The notes: generated by a model from the letters alone, not told the origin. Counted from the first letter of the stretch, positions 47,301 to 58,627 are shown. The stretch: DNA of 64,000 bases from Ecdyonurus torrentis (GCA_949318235.1 OX439137.1:16546281-16610280); one strand, 5' to 3'. Translations and numbers: made by a program.

Positions 47301-50300
47301 CCAATTGCAGTCACTGCTCTGGTCACGTGATAAATTTAAGCCCTCCCCCCCTCAAGTTCTTTACCACTATCATGACCCCATTGGTACATTATTGCGACGA
47401 CAGATGCGTGAAATAACCGCTAAAATGAAAATAAATACAAAATAAACGTGTTGGTGTCTAATACATGGATAATAAGTCATGGCAATTATCAATCTATAGT
47501 ATTCTTAATCAGGGGCGTATTCAGGATTTAGCAACGGGAGGGGTCCAGTCTATAGTGAGCATAGGCAAGGGGGTAACCACCCCCTTTTCCCATGCTTTTT
47601 CAGACCTGTCGGGCGGGGGGGGGGGGGGGTCCGGACCCCAAAAACACCCCCCTGAATACGCCCCTGTTCTTAATGATAAAAAAGTAAGTTGACAAAGGCT
47701 TTAAGTTCCCCAGAACATGTAAAAAAAAAAAAAAATTATAATTGGCTAAAATTTTAAAACTAATTACCACGCTGGCACACTTCTGTATTATTGCCCTATC
47801 TTAAAAACATTACCCTCATGATGACGTTCAAATTTTTGCTACAACAATTAATATGTCAAACGTAAGTGACGTTGTGATCAAGGGGAGGTTTAAAATTTTA
47901 TCCTAGATCGCAGCGCCACTTTTATCTAATGATGTTCGTAAACCCTGTTTATTGTGCCCCAACCCCCCCCCCCCCCCCCAAAAAAAAATGACAATCACCT
48001 AATGCTTTTTAAATGGCATTGCGCATTTTTTTTTGGAGCAGGAACAAGGTTTACAAACATAATTTAAGTAATTTTGCATTCTTGCATTTTTGCAGCAAAA
48101 ATTAGGCTATACATCATTAATGGAACTTTTTTTCAACAAGAGCATCCAATCCTCTGTGATAATTACACACTTTTAGGTGAGGAAGTTCAAAAATTAATAA
48201 GTTTCTTATTCTAGCCCCTTAAGAAATTTATTTTTCTTTCATTGTTGATATATTTGAAATAAAATTATAGGAGAAACCATACAGTGGTCTTATAGTGAAG
48301 ATCTTGCTAGCACAGATATAACAACTATAACACATTGGAAATATTTTGGCAATAAACTACAAGAGAGATGGTGTCTTCATCATAGTCATTACAGACTTAT
48401 TTAACAGTTTATCTCTAAGTCTGTAAGGACTTATGAAGACGCTCCATCCCTCTTACCAAAATATTCCCAATGTGTTTGTTTTTTTATATCTGTGCTAGCA
48501 AGATTTGTCACCAAACTATGGGGCTCTCTTTACTATGTTAAGGCCCTTGCTGGTTTCTCCTAGCATTTCCTTTCAAATTTATCATACGTAACTGCCATGG
48601 TTTATTTTCCTTAAAGCCATAGACCACAAAAAACAACTTGTGCTTATTATTATAATAAATAAACAGTAAATGGGATCTTCAAAACTATAATGACAATTTT
48701 TACAAGAATGTTAATGTACCCCTACGAGTGAGCATGAAAATACTGTAAAATCATGTTTATGACGTCAGAAACATGCAAAAATTAGTATGAAAATGTTGTG
48801 CAGATTGCATAAGTACAATTTTCTGATTACTGCTACGGAGCAACAGTTGGGTTTTAAGACAAACTAAAGTTATTTAGGTAAGTCCCATCAAGTGTTTTGT
48901 AATATAAGTGCTTATGTTTTCTTCTGGTCTATGCCTTTAACAAAATGTTTTTGATTGTTGAGTTCATTTTTAAGTAAGCAAACACGCTTGAAGTAAAAGT
49001 ATGGTTTAGTCACAACAGCATTGATTTGATAGTTAAATTGCAACAATGCAGAAATAATAAATTCAAAATATCTTCTAATAATCAAGAAACTATACCAGTA
49101 TATCTCTATATAAATAGCTAGGTATATACAAACCTATTTTTCTTCTTTCTAATCACTGCGGATGGAGCAACAAACGTAACTGGATCTGGATCAATTATAT
49201 TATTTAATGATTTATAATTCTCAAAATGTAAAACTGAATCTTTGTGTGCTTGATCTTTCTGATGCTTTTTCCATGTAATATTAAAATTATTTAAATCAGA
49301 ATATCCTTTACTAATCCAACGTGTCTGAACATCACTGAACAGCAAGCATGGCCAGCAAAATAATTTGTTTAATTCTGCACAAGCAGTCAGCCATGGTAAT
49401 TTTTCATAATAAAAATTATGGAACTTCCTTGTGCATGTTTTGTTTTTACTAGTCATATTAGGGAGATTGGGTGTCGGACGACCCTTTTTAAATATCAATA
49501 ATTGAGTTAATTCACTTCGTGTGTTAAAACGACTATTTTTTAATAAACGCACGATACACTCTTCTAATACTTCATCATCTCCTACCAATTTATAGAAACA
49601 CATTTTGAAAGTTAATAATGCACACGTCTTATAGTTATAATTATAGTTATAACAACTATTTTAAAAAACTGTCGTCAAATATAAAATTAACATCAAGTCA
49701 AGATGAAATGTCACTTAAAAGTTCTGTTATGTCAAACACAATCAAATATTTGAGTTATTCCACTTTAAAAATAATATATGTAACTCTGAAAATTCACTTT
49801 TTAGTAAAACATTTTAAAGGAAAATGTTTTTTTTTTAAACTTGTTTAAATTGTTATTATTTTTGTTTTAACTTAATTAATTTAATGTGATGTTTTAATTC
49901 ATGACAGAAATTTGAAGTCACAAACACAAAATCTTAGGTTGGGATGTTTTGAGCTATGTAATTTTCTGAAAAGTTCCAATTTCTTCCTCTACCACTCCGT
50001 ATTTCTCTTATGTCTGCTGTTCCATGCAATTTTGTGGGTTGCAGGCTCCTAATGGCTCATAGTTGTCAATTCTCCACTTCTTCTCTCTCTCTCTTTTGTT
50101 TATAAAACATTAGCTGAAGAGGTTATTTCTGAAACATATAATTATGATAATTATAAACCATTATAAAGTAAACAGTGTAAATAGACATAAAACTATAAAG
50201 GGCAAAAATATACATACAGTTATAAGAATTTTATTGCAATATATCACGACCCATTTAAAATTAGTTCTTGGTTCTTGGTTAAATGATCACATTAGAAGAC

Positions 50301-51230
50301 GTTGCAAAAGTAGGTTTAGTGATAAAATAAACAAACTGACAGCTCAACAATACTGACAAAGTGCTAGCAGACGACTTTGTGTTCCTGTCTATATTTAACA
50401 TGCTTTCTTATGGGGCAATGTAGCATAGCTATAACTCAAGTTCGAATTATTTTTCAGAGCTGAAATTTTTACTGTAGCTTTCTGAGCCTTAAAGCTTTTG
50501 TTTTCCTGGATTTCAAGTGATTTGGTTAAAATTTATTTTATCACCCAATTAATTGACTTTAAATCCGGGAAAACAAAAGCTTTGAGGCTCAGTAAGCTAC
50601 AGTAAAAATTTCAGCTCTGAAAAATAATTCTAACTCGATTTATAGCTGCTACATTGCCTCATAAGAAAGCATGTTAAATATAGACAGGAACACAAAGTCG
50701 TCTGCTAGCACTTATTTGTTAGTATTGTTGAGCTGTCAGTTTGTTTAGTTTCTCACTAAACCTACTTTTGCAACGTCTGCTATTAGATAAAAACTATCTC
50801 AGTCATCCCGTAGAACAAATTAGGGTATAAAAATTTTAACTGTGCGATTGCAATTAAATTTTGATACGCATCATCAGGGAGAGCTATGGCAATTTGGTAT
50901 TGCAGATTTGGGTACATGCTATTTTTCACCCCACTAACCTCCAGGCTAAAAGTTAACAAAACAACTTTTGTGCACGTATGCACGTATTAATTAGATACAT
51001 ACATATATGAACTTGAGGCTACTGTATCCTACCCACATATAAAATATACAGATTCCATGTGAATAATTACTTTTATACATATTTCAATATAATAAAATAA
51101 AAAATTTCTTACATATTTATCCAATGTTTACAAATATCAGCTTCAGCTGGTAAGCGAGCGCGAGCGGGAAATCAAATTAAAAAAGTTCCGTTAATTCTCA
51201 GTAGATGGCAGAAGCATACAAAAATCCGTA
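43422..51230 (-). CDS. Unit C of the tandem family: TTF finger, acidic linker and five C2H2 fingers, 460 aa
   Basis: Best preserved member. Leader block near 51113-51230; exons 49603-49134, 46040-45620 and 43913-43422. Phases join (2, then 0) for 460 residues. Residues 1-156 hold the TTF-type finger (Cys83 and Cys86 in FCWPC, His114, His120), known in hAT transposases and ZMYM-like proteins as a DNA-binding module. Residues about 158-297 are an acidic linker with ψKxE sumoylation-like motifs (IKFEPREEGE, VKIESEPAE). The last 163 residues carry five Cys2His2 fingers, alternating CDxC-Kx(Y/F)F and C(N/S)QC-xYVGKCK types. The stop follows directly after the last histidine of finger five; decayed finger sequence continues beyond it (43420-43320), so the ancestral protein was longer. 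No transposase catalytic domain is present. A nuclear DNA-binding regulator, perhaps SUMO-dependent, is inference. A LINE fragment and two MITEs lie in its introns. Confidence 0.7.
43984..44205. mobile_element. Palindromic MITE specific to unit C
   Basis: Arms GTTTACTCAAAATG.GGAAAAGG and AACCACGTGG with their inverses; the site in unit B (35060-35070) is uninterrupted. Contains CACGTG in both arms. Flanked by ACTGT. Confidence 0.75.
44316..44378. repeat. (GA)n microsatellite
   Basis: About 62 bases of GA; the same site in unit B (35208-35231) has only about 12 units. Confidence 0.95.
44878..45494. mobile_element. 617-bp hAT-type element in unit C, empty in unit B
   Basis: Ends TAGGCTGACCAT / ATGGTCAGCCTA with 8-bp flanks TTAATATT on both sides. 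Unit B reads straight through at about 36440. Interior shows GGGACTGTCCCGG-type palindromes and no ORF. Confidence 0.88.
45620..46040 (-). CDS. Unit C exon: acidic linker
   Basis: Reads KLSNK then MNIKTKKEIDPLQVPK, VNIKFEPREEGELKF, VRVEFKQEIEENEM, VKIESEPAEFCLVDNN and an acidic end (FEDFDDEPILDEYS). Its donor GTAAGT follows Asn-Asp-Ile. It is about seven codons shorter than unit B near the 3' end. Longer readings past the donor run into a MITE and are not protein. Confidence 0.75.
46095..46738 (-). mobile_element. Non-LTR retrotransposon fragment, C-terminal part of reverse transcriptase ORF
   Basis: An open frame of 193 codons contains ISLETAIKLFHLKISP, VASYGIEIFW, LESVKSRYLKRILCLSK and SRLVYELAGEELFV, followed by a Cys/His tail (CVCVLCSGLCTRYHLLHC). 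This order is typical of the region after the RT domain in LINE polyproteins. The 5' part including the RT catalytic motif is absent, so it is a 5'-truncated copy in the unit C intron. A direct repeat ACGAGAGTTAATA lies at both ends (about 46082 and 46709). Confidence 0.7.
47137..47704. mobile_element. TTAA-type MITE family 3 with nested hAT MITE
   Basis: TTAA at both ends. The counterpart in unit B is 37223-37563, which is uninterrupted. Confidence 0.78.
47510..47666. mobile_element. 157-bp hAT MITE (CAGGGGCGTATTCAGG ends)
   Basis: Perfect 8-bp duplication TTCTTAAT on both sides (47502-47509, 47667-47674). Contains a run of about 14 G. Confidence 0.88.
48249..48940. mobile_element. Foldback family 1 and TTAA family 1 MITEs of unit C
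   Basis: 48249-48585 is the foldback copy and 48611-48940 the TTAA element. Order and orientation equal unit B. Confidence 0.65.
49134..49603 (-). CDS. Unit C exon: TTF-type zinc finger
   Basis: Encodes MCFYKLVGDDEVLEECIVRL..., GRPTPNLPNMTSKNKTC, RKFHNFYYEKLPWLTACAE, LFCWPCLLFSDVQTRW, GYSDLNNFNITWKKHQ and HKDSVLHFENYKSLNN. The motif order is that of TTF-type fingers in hAT-family proteins. The donor AG|GTTTGT is at 49134/49133. Confidence 0.78.
50296..50785. mobile_element. Large near-perfect palindromic element, about 490 bp
   Basis: Arms from GACGTTGCAAAAGTAGGTTT to its inverse near 50780, with AGCTTTTGTTTTCC near the centre. A half copy is at 28272-28575 in unit A. Confidence 0.75.
51113..51230 (-). 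promoter_or_regulatory. Unit C conserved leader block
   Basis: Same block, with GCCATCTACTGAGAATT and donor AT|GTAAGA at 51113/51112. A copy of the same 182-bp MITE sits upstream at 51232-51413, in the opposite orientation to the one in unit B and at a slightly different base. Confidence 0.45.
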
Positions 51231-51231
51231 T

Positions 51232-51413
51232 CAAGATACTACATACAAGATAGCGACACCAACTGGTCCCATGTAAATTTTAGCGGCATTGTGATTGGTC
51301 AATATTGATCACGTGACCTTCAACTCGGGCGCTGATTGGCTTAGAGGCTCATTTTGAATTTCGCGGCGGCCCAATTTGGTCGAGCGTGTCCTTATCTTGT
51401 ATGTAGTATCTTG
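51232..51413. mobile_element. 182-bp hAT-like MITE in unit C
   Basis: Perfect 8-bp flanks ATCCGTAT. Opposite orientation to the copy in unit B although both lie next to the leader block. Confidence 0.85.
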
Positions 51414-53123
51414 ATCCGTATGTACAAAAATCTACAAAAATGTTAATTTTTAGCGAAAATTACTATTTTTTAAAAATATTCTCTCAACTCTCAATAACGC
51501 TCGATAATGACAAATAACTATTATTGCATTGCATATTATATCTTTTTTAAGAAAATAATTGCAAAACATTTATAATTGCATTCAAGAAAGCCTCTTGAGA
51601 GTATTTGGGTCTGTATGATATTTGATAATAAAAAAAAAAAATTGTAAGAAATTGTAGATTTTACGTGATAAATTTTATTATTATTTTTCCGCATGAGCAT
51701 TATATATTATTATCGTTTTACCTTTTTACCTGTTAATTCCATAGAAATGGAAGGATATGGTATATATTTTGTACATAGGAATGTCTGAGGGAGAAAAAGA
51801 ACAATTGTATTTGATTAAATTCTTCAATATAAAATTCTACAAAAAGCATCGTATAGTTCATCCTTTCATGATAATTTAAATTCTACCTATTTTTTTATTG
51901 ATAGAAAATGTAAATTAAACCATATTATACTTTATGTCAAGTATACTTTCTTTTTTACAAAAGGGAAGTAGACAATTTAATTGTATGGTATAAAGTACGT
52001 ACATAACCAGACCAGGTTGCAGTCTAAACAATCAAAAAGCTTTCTCCCACATTGCACTCACGTAGGCTACAGAAGTGACATAATTAACATACGTGAATCA
52101 CAGTATTATGCAGTACATATAAAGTTATCTCCTCCATCTCCATAGTAGAAATGTTCAGACCAAATGCTCGTGTCACTTGAGCGCCTGTAGAAAAGACTAA
52201 AGCAAACTATATACTAACGGCAAATTGCTCCTCTGCAAATTGGTTCTGTATAATAATAATAAAAATGCATAACAATTAAATTGTATATTATATATTTTTA
52301 TTTTAACATTGATTTTGTTATTGTTTTGACTTTTTCTCTGTTAAAATTTAAGCCTAGGACAGCGGTCCTTTCTTAGCAATTTCCTAGCGATTAAGTTTGG
52401 ACCATGCACCATGCTAACTTTATGGATGCTATTGCAGGGGTGGGATAAGAATTACGATAAGAAACGACCGCTGTCTTGAGCTCAACCACGACTATACTCA
52501 TGGTTAATTCTAACAAATCAAGACAAAAAGTATACTGTATTTTGTATGAGATTAAGAGTGAGGAAGAAAAAGAAATCTTGAATTTTGAAAAAATGTTGAC
52601 TATAGAAAAATAAAGCCATCAAAAAAAATCTACAAAAAGCAATTCCATTTATGAATTTATTTATAATTTTAAAGTGTGCAGACAAAATAAATCATTTAAC
52701 ACCGGAAAATAGAGAGAGAAAAGAAAATAATGAAACTATATAAAATAATTATATAATTAATGATATATAAAAAAACCACTTAAATCTGTAAAGCATATTC
52801 CTCCCCCCTCCCTTAATTACAAAATATTTCTTATTTACTATAAAATACGGTATATATACAAAAAAAGTAAACAATATTTATAAACTTATAACATTAATAA
52901 GTTATAAAGAAAATCTAGCACAATAGTGCAAAATATACAATAAAATATTAATTAATACTGTTTGAATAAAAATCATAAAAACTTATTTTTACAACTCTAA
53001 TCCTATAGATTCTTTCATCTTATGAAGACTTAAAAATATTTAGGGGGTAGTTTTATTTCATATTCTGAAAGATTGCATTGTCGTGAATCAATTGATAAGT
53101 AAATTTCTAATTTTTTAGTTCAT
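51414..53123. other. AT-rich region between units C and D
   Basis: No gene seen. Holds the MITE copy 52347-52483. From about 52930 it matches the downstream edge of unit A (23880-23940), marking the start of unit D. Confidence 0.5.
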
Positions 53124-53505
53124 TTAAGCCCTTTTCAACTTACTTTTTTATTATATAGAATACTAGATTGATAATTACCATACCTTATTATCCATGAATT
53201 AGACACCAACACGTTGATTTTGTATTTATTTTTGTTTATTTTCATATTGACTGTTATATCATGTATCCGATGGGGCCATGATAGGGGTAAAGAACTTGAG
53301 GGAGGGGCTTAAATTTATCACGTGACCAGAGCGGTGACTGTGATTAAAGGCGGTACATTGTGACTTCAGATACGTGATATAACAGTCAAAATTGAAATAA
53401 ATACAAAATTTAACGTAGTGGTGTCTATATCATGGATAATAAGGTATGGTAATTATCAATCTAGTATTCTAAATGATAAAAAAAGTAAGTCGACAAAGGC
53501 TTTAA
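53124..53505. mobile_element. TTAA-type MITE family 3
   Basis: TTAA at both ends. It is followed by a hairpin with GAAAGTCGTGAAATGACGTCA arms at about 53523-53610. Confidence 0.75.
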
Positions 53506-53744
53506 GTATTTTTAAATAATTTTTGAAAGTCGTGAAATGACGTCACATGCTGCAACTTTTTCCTATGCTCACATGCATAAGGTGCAGTCTGTGGTGTCAT
53601 TTCAAGACTTTCAAAAAAAAAAAAAAAAAAAAAAAAATTAAAATACTTAAAGTAGTTTGAACGAGGTTGTTAACAGCTGATTTTAAATTTATTTGAAGTT
53701 TGGCGCTCACTTGAATTTAATTTCATCATTAAAAACTTTGCAAT

Positions 53745-53817
53745 AACCGAGTCTCGATCCGCTGACCCTCGTCATGTAAAAGCAGCGCTATACCAACTGT
53801 GCTGTCAAGGCACTAAG
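53745..53817 (-). other. tRNA-like sequence, possibly a SINE head or tRNA pseudogene
   Basis: The minus strand shows a box A-like CAGCACAGTTGG and a box B-like GGATCGAGACTC at tRNA spacing, with CTTTTACAT in the anticodon-loop position. I cannot close the acceptor or anticodon stems, so it is not a functional tRNA. Confidence 0.4.
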
Positions 53818-54564
53818 AGATAATCCAGCAAATCATATATATATTGCTTTTTGTAACTATTTTCTAATCAAACACTTTTCTCGCTTCTCAGTGCATATAT
53901 TAATTAATTATAATGAAGTTAATACATATTAAGTACATTACAAGAGTGTTATTAACGTTTTTGAGCTCAATTGACGTTTATATCTCGTTTCTCCCGCGAT
54001 CGCCCGCGATCGCCATGATTCGGTGCCTCTAGCGGCCGATTTCCGAACTATATAAAAATTACTGGTTATCAAAAATATTCTCATTTTCAGCTTTTTTAGT
54101 CACAAAGTTCACAGTGCGTTTCGAACCAAATTTAGTTTAATGCTTTTAAAAGTTTCTTTGTTTATCAAAGAGCTTATTTATCTGTTTTTGAGTCCATTTA
54201 AATACACTTTCGCAGAAATATGAATGATCTACTGTGGAAGGATCCTGGCTTTTTCAGCCATTAACCAATGTTGTATGAGGAAAATGCTCGACTTTGCGGC
54301 TATTTTTTTATTTGCGTTTCGAACTAAATGTATTTTTTATTACATCAATAGGAGCATAGAGAAATAAGGAATCTATAGGTAGCACTAAAACGGCGTTTAA
54401 ATAATATCAAAACTCGTTCAAACTACTTTAATGAACTAAAAAATTAAAAATTCACACATGTATTGACTTAGGGCAATGACCTTGTTTAGAATATGCAATA
54501 AAATTGACCACTTTTTTTTTTGATAGTTTTCCTTATTTATTACTCAACATTGTGTAATTAATTA

Positions 54565-55101
54565 GGAAAGGTTAAAACCATTTTGGTTTGAATTGATAAT
54601 CAAAGAAAAGGATATGAGAAACCAACAAGCGCCTTACCACGATGAGGTCCGTAGCTCGGTAAAAATCTTGGTGGCACAGGTTACACAAATATTTACAAAT
54701 TAACTACGATGTTTTGAGCGCAACAGCCTTCTTCTTCAGTTGCTTAGAGTGCTTCAGTTGGTTAGAGCAACTGAAGAAGAAGGCTGTTGCCCTCGAAACA
54801 TCTTAGTTAGCTTGTAAATATTTGTGTAACCTGTGCCACCAAGATTTTCACCGCGCTAAGGACCTCATCGTGGTAAGGCGCTTGTTGCAAGATACTACAT
54901 ACAAGATAAGGATACACTCGGCAAATTTGGGCTGCCGCAAAATTCAAAACGAGAGTCTAAGCCAATCAGCGCCCGAGTTGAAGATTACGTGATCAAAATA
55001 GACTAATCACAACTGCGCTAAAATTAGCATTGAACCAGTTGGTGTCCCTATTTTGTACGTAGTATCTTGTCTTGTTGGTTTCTCCTATCCTTTTCGCTCT
55101 T
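54565..55101. mobile_element. Foldback element family 4 with nested 182-bp MITE
   Basis: The 182-bp element occupies 54888-55069, splitting GGCGCTTGTTGGTTTC text that is continuous at 27460-27485. Confidence 0.72.
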
Positions 55102-55132
55102 ATTACTCAACATTGATCACCGACGTTCACAT

Positions 55133-55645
55133 CTATTTTTTCACTTTTGCATGTTTTCTACGATTATGTCTCCTCAAACCAGAAGCATCTTTATAATCTA
55201 AATTACAAATAGTACAAGTAGCCACAGGTTGTGCTCTATTTGAATGTGATCTTACATAATGTTCACGTACAGCTGAAAAAAGTCTAAATGTTTTATCACA
55301 AAAATCACATTTGTGACTTTCATTTTCTGGCTTATGATGATATCTTATATGAAACAATAAATATTTTTTACTGTTTGCCACGTATTTACATTGGCTACAT
55401 GGAAATTTTTTATCACTATGGACTGAAGTTATATGTCCATATACCAGTTTTCTATTTTTGAAATATTTATTACAGAAATCACAAGTGTTACCTTGGCCTG
55501 GATGTAATGTTTTTTTATGTTCAATCAAAGCAGTGGAACCTGCAATAATTTGCTGACAAATATTACACGACACTTTTTTGATTTCTAATATTTCTTCTTC
55601 TTTCTTGTTACTTGAAATTTCAGGGGAATTCAGTGGATCTTCTTT
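55133..55645 (-). CDS. Unit D exon: five C2H2 zinc fingers and basic tail
   Basis: An uninterrupted 171-codon reading frame including the stop. Fingers 1 to 5 all keep both cysteines and both histidines. The fifth (CTICNLDYKDASGLRRH) has no counterpart left in frame in units A to C, so D preserves the ancestral C-terminus. Confidence 0.85.
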   Translation of the reverse strand, partial: KEDPLNSPEISSNKKEEEILEIKKVSCNICQQIIAGSTALIEHKKTLHPGQGNTCDFCNKYFKNRKLVYGHITSVHSDKKFPCSQCKYVANSKKYLLFHIRYHHKPENESHKCDFCDKTFRLFSAVREHYVRSHSNRAQPVATCTICNLDYKDASGLRRHNRRKHAKVKK

Positions 55646-57468
55646 CTGAAATCATTTTTTTTTTTGTATTTTTAATTTTAATTACTATATAAGATAAGGG
55701 TTGTATATAGATGGCTTGTATCTTAAAATTTAAAAAGAAAATTTTGATAGTTTATGATGCTATTTGAAAGTTAATTGTAACAGCTACCTATGATAAAAAT
55801 TAAAGTGACTATCAAATAAGAGAGATTCAGATATGTGAAGATTCTCTAATTTATTTAGTAAATTAGGACTAGGGACAAAAGATTCTAGCTCTAGCTAGAT
55901 AAAAATAGACAAAAGACAAATCCCTTGTCAAGTTACCTTTTTTATCATTTAGAATACTAGATTTATAATTACCATACCTTATTATCCATGAGCTAGACAC
56001 CACCACGTTGATTTTGTATTTATTTTTATTTTGACAGTTATATCACGTATTTGAAGTCACAATGTACCGCCACCAATCACAGTCACTGCTCTGGTCACGT
56101 GATAAATTTAAGCCCCTTCCTCAAGTTCTTCACCCCTATCACGGCCCATCTGTATATTGTGACGTCAGATACGTGATATAACGTTCAAAATGAAAATAAA
56201 TACAAAATCAACGTGTTGGTGTCTAATTCATGGTTAATAAGGAATGGTAATTATCTATCTAGTATATTCTATATAATAAAAAAGTAAGTTGACAACGGCT
56301 TAAAGGGATAAAAGGGTACAGGGTCAAAATAAAATGTGAAATGCCTAGCATCTCACATTCTCACACTACATCAAAGACACAATATTATTGACTAATAAAG
56401 GAACAACTGTTTTGATGCTGACTATAAGTGATTTGGCTCACATCCACTTCCATTTCTACGTATGTACTACGACTACTACGCATGCGCAGTACGTTGAAAC
56501 AGAGGCAAATGTGAGCAAAAATCACTTAAAGTCGGCCTAAAACCAGTTGTTCCTTTATTAGTAATGCTGTTCATAAACCCTGTTCTCTTGCACCAAACAA
56601 TGCGCATTCCATTTGAATAACCATAGGCTATTGTCATTTTTGGTGCCAAGAAAAGGGTTACGAACAGCATTAGTTACAGTCACCCGAGGTGAAATTGAAA
56701 GCCAATCACAGACCTGCTTTCAAAGTGCTCTGTGTCTAGCGAGATAGGGAAAAATGAAAGCTTGCATATGATTGGAGATTACATTTCACCCCGTTGACTG
56801 TATTATAAAACAGCATCAGACTTACTCTTGGCTTTAGATTGGGCATAGATATACTTACAATATCAATTTGAGAGTCCAAATCCAAATTAGCGTGTTCATC
56901 GATTACAAGTTCTCCTTCTTCATCAAAATCATCAACTTGCATTTCTACATTTTCAAATTCTACAGTCTCTGATTTAATATTCACATTTTCAAATTCAAGA
57001 GGCTCTGATTTGACAACCACATTTTCAAATTCTACATGTTGTGGTTCAATTTCTACATTTTCAAATTCTACAGGCTCTGATTTAATTTCAACATTTTCAA
57101 ATTCTACAGGCTCTGATTTAATTTCTACATTTTCAAATTCTGTACTCTCAGATTTAATATCAACGTGACAAAATTCTACAAGTGTCATTTCATTTTCTTC
57201 AGAACAACTTTCTTGTTTAAGTTCCACATTTTCAAATTCCACTCTGACAACAGAAGAACCAAGTATAGCAGTTTCTTCTCCAAACTTTATTTCTCCTTCC
57301 TCGCGAGGTTCAATTTTGATCTGTACAGGTTCATGGTTGATTTGTAACGTACAAGATTCTCGTATCTGTACGTTGTTTTCATATCCTGGTTCCTCGTTCA
57401 TTGGTTTTGGTACTTCTAGTGGATCTATTTCTTTTTCAGTTTTTATATCCATCTTATTGGTGCGTTTT
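55133..57468 (-). CDS. Unit D of the tandem family: expanded acidic repeat linker and five intact C2H2 fingers
   Basis: Exons 57468-56859 and 55645-55133 join in phase 0; from the ATG at 57452 they encode 368 residues. The linker contains a seven-fold 12-residue repeat of the type EFENVEIKSEPV, each with an IKSE or VKSE sumoylation-like site, then an acidic end (VDDFDEEGELVIDEH). The second exon gives KEDPLNSPEISSNKK and five C2H2 fingers beginning CNICQQIIAGS, CDFCNKYFKNR, CSQCKYVANSK, CDFCDKTFRLF and CTICNLDYKDAS, ending in a basic tail KHAKVKK. The last two fingers are the ones decayed in A to C. I find no TTF exon in the 57.5-61.1 kb region where it would be expected, and the leader block at 61.1 kb has lost its GTAAG donor. 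The first exon may therefore start at 57452 or come from an unseen exon. Confidence 0.72.
55918..56303. mobile_element. TTAA-type MITE family 3
   Basis: Right TTAA kept, left end altered (AAATCCCTTGTCAAG). Lies in the unit D intron. Confidence 0.7.
56859..57468 (-). CDS. Unit D exon: acidic linker with 12-residue tandem repeat
   Basis: The acceptor TTTCAG|AAAACGC gives KRTNK before MDIKTEKEIDPLEVPKP. After IKIEPREEGEIKF the exon becomes a 36-bp coding tandem repeat between about 56940 and 57180. The donor GTAAGT lies at 56858 after Gln-Ile-Asp-Ile. Confidence 0.78.
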
Positions 57469-57574
57469 CTGAAATCATATTCATGAAATAGTAGACGTTA
57501 ATATAATGATGCTTTTTTTTCTCTTTTTTTTTTTCTTTTTGATCAAAATTATTTATTTTAAAAGTGTATATACA

Positions 57575-58080
57575 TAACGATGCTTCCATGTCAAAAGAGA
57601 GCATCTGTACTCTGAGCATCCCCACTAGCGCAGAGAACAGAGTATCTGCACTTTCCACGCAGCACGGTGCGAGGACTAGCGGCCATTTACTTAACATTAC
57701 AGATGCTCCACGGTGGAAAAAGCAGATACTCCACTCGCCACGCTGGTGGAAAGTGTAGAATCTCTCTTTTGATGAGGAAGCATCGATAAGTAAAAAAAAG
57801 GTTTGATAGAAAAACATAAAGATAGATAGGAAAAATTGGGGAATGGGAAATAGTATGCGCAATGCTGATGCTGTCCAAACCAATATGCAAGCCAAAATTC
57901 CCTTTTTTTTAAATGACGCTCGCTTTCTACAGAGCAATATGAGCCACTTTACATACACTTATATATTTAATTTCAGCCTGGGTTAGAATATTTTCTCTAT
58001 CTCGCGTCCCAATATAAGCTCATACTATCTCCCATTCTCCAATTTTTCCTATCTATCTATTTGCTTTTCTATCAAATCTT
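57575..58080. mobile_element. Two adjacent foldback elements upstream of unit D exon
   Basis: 57575-57787 resembles the 7245-7462 element and 57800-58080 resembles 21333-21770. This area is where an in-frame upstream exon of unit D would be sought; none is seen. Confidence 0.55.
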
Positions 58081-58627
58081 TTTAATTATCAACTATTGCA
58101 AATACTATTTTTTCCTAATATTTATTATATACATAAGTAGGTTGTTTATTTTTTTATCATTTCATTAATTTTGTGGATAATTTTTTTAGTGCCCCAGAAC
58201 TTGGGGAAAAAGAAAAAAAAAACAGCAGAAGAAGAATAAGACTAATCACCTATTTTTTCAAATGTAATTACAAATTTTGTTAGGGAAAAGGGGCAATAAG
58301 GTACGGTGTTTTTTATTCTAGACCATTTTTTTTTCTAGACCATGACTTTAATTATCAAACCGCTTATATCAACACGAGCTATGCTCTCTGAAGCAACGGT
58401 TATATGTGACATATGAAATGAATATGTTTGTAATCTATGTGTTTTAAAAAAAAAAAAAAAAAAAAAACTTACATAGTAGTCAAATTTTTTCATTATATTT
58501 GTTATTTGAGTTATGTTTTTAACAATACAGAAATAATTCATTCAGATTACTTGTATAATTAATAATAACTATTACAAATACTGCTTCACAAGGTTTGAAG
58601 TCTTGTTGACACCTGAGCGCAAGTAGT

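Noticed and set aside
53745..53817. Functional tRNA-Val
   Set aside because: Box A and B are present but acceptor and anticodon stems do not pair.
57443..57958. 171-codon frame upstream of the unit D acidic exon
   Set aside because: Runs through two palindromic MITEs; the residues around the exon are in a different frame from the acidic protein.
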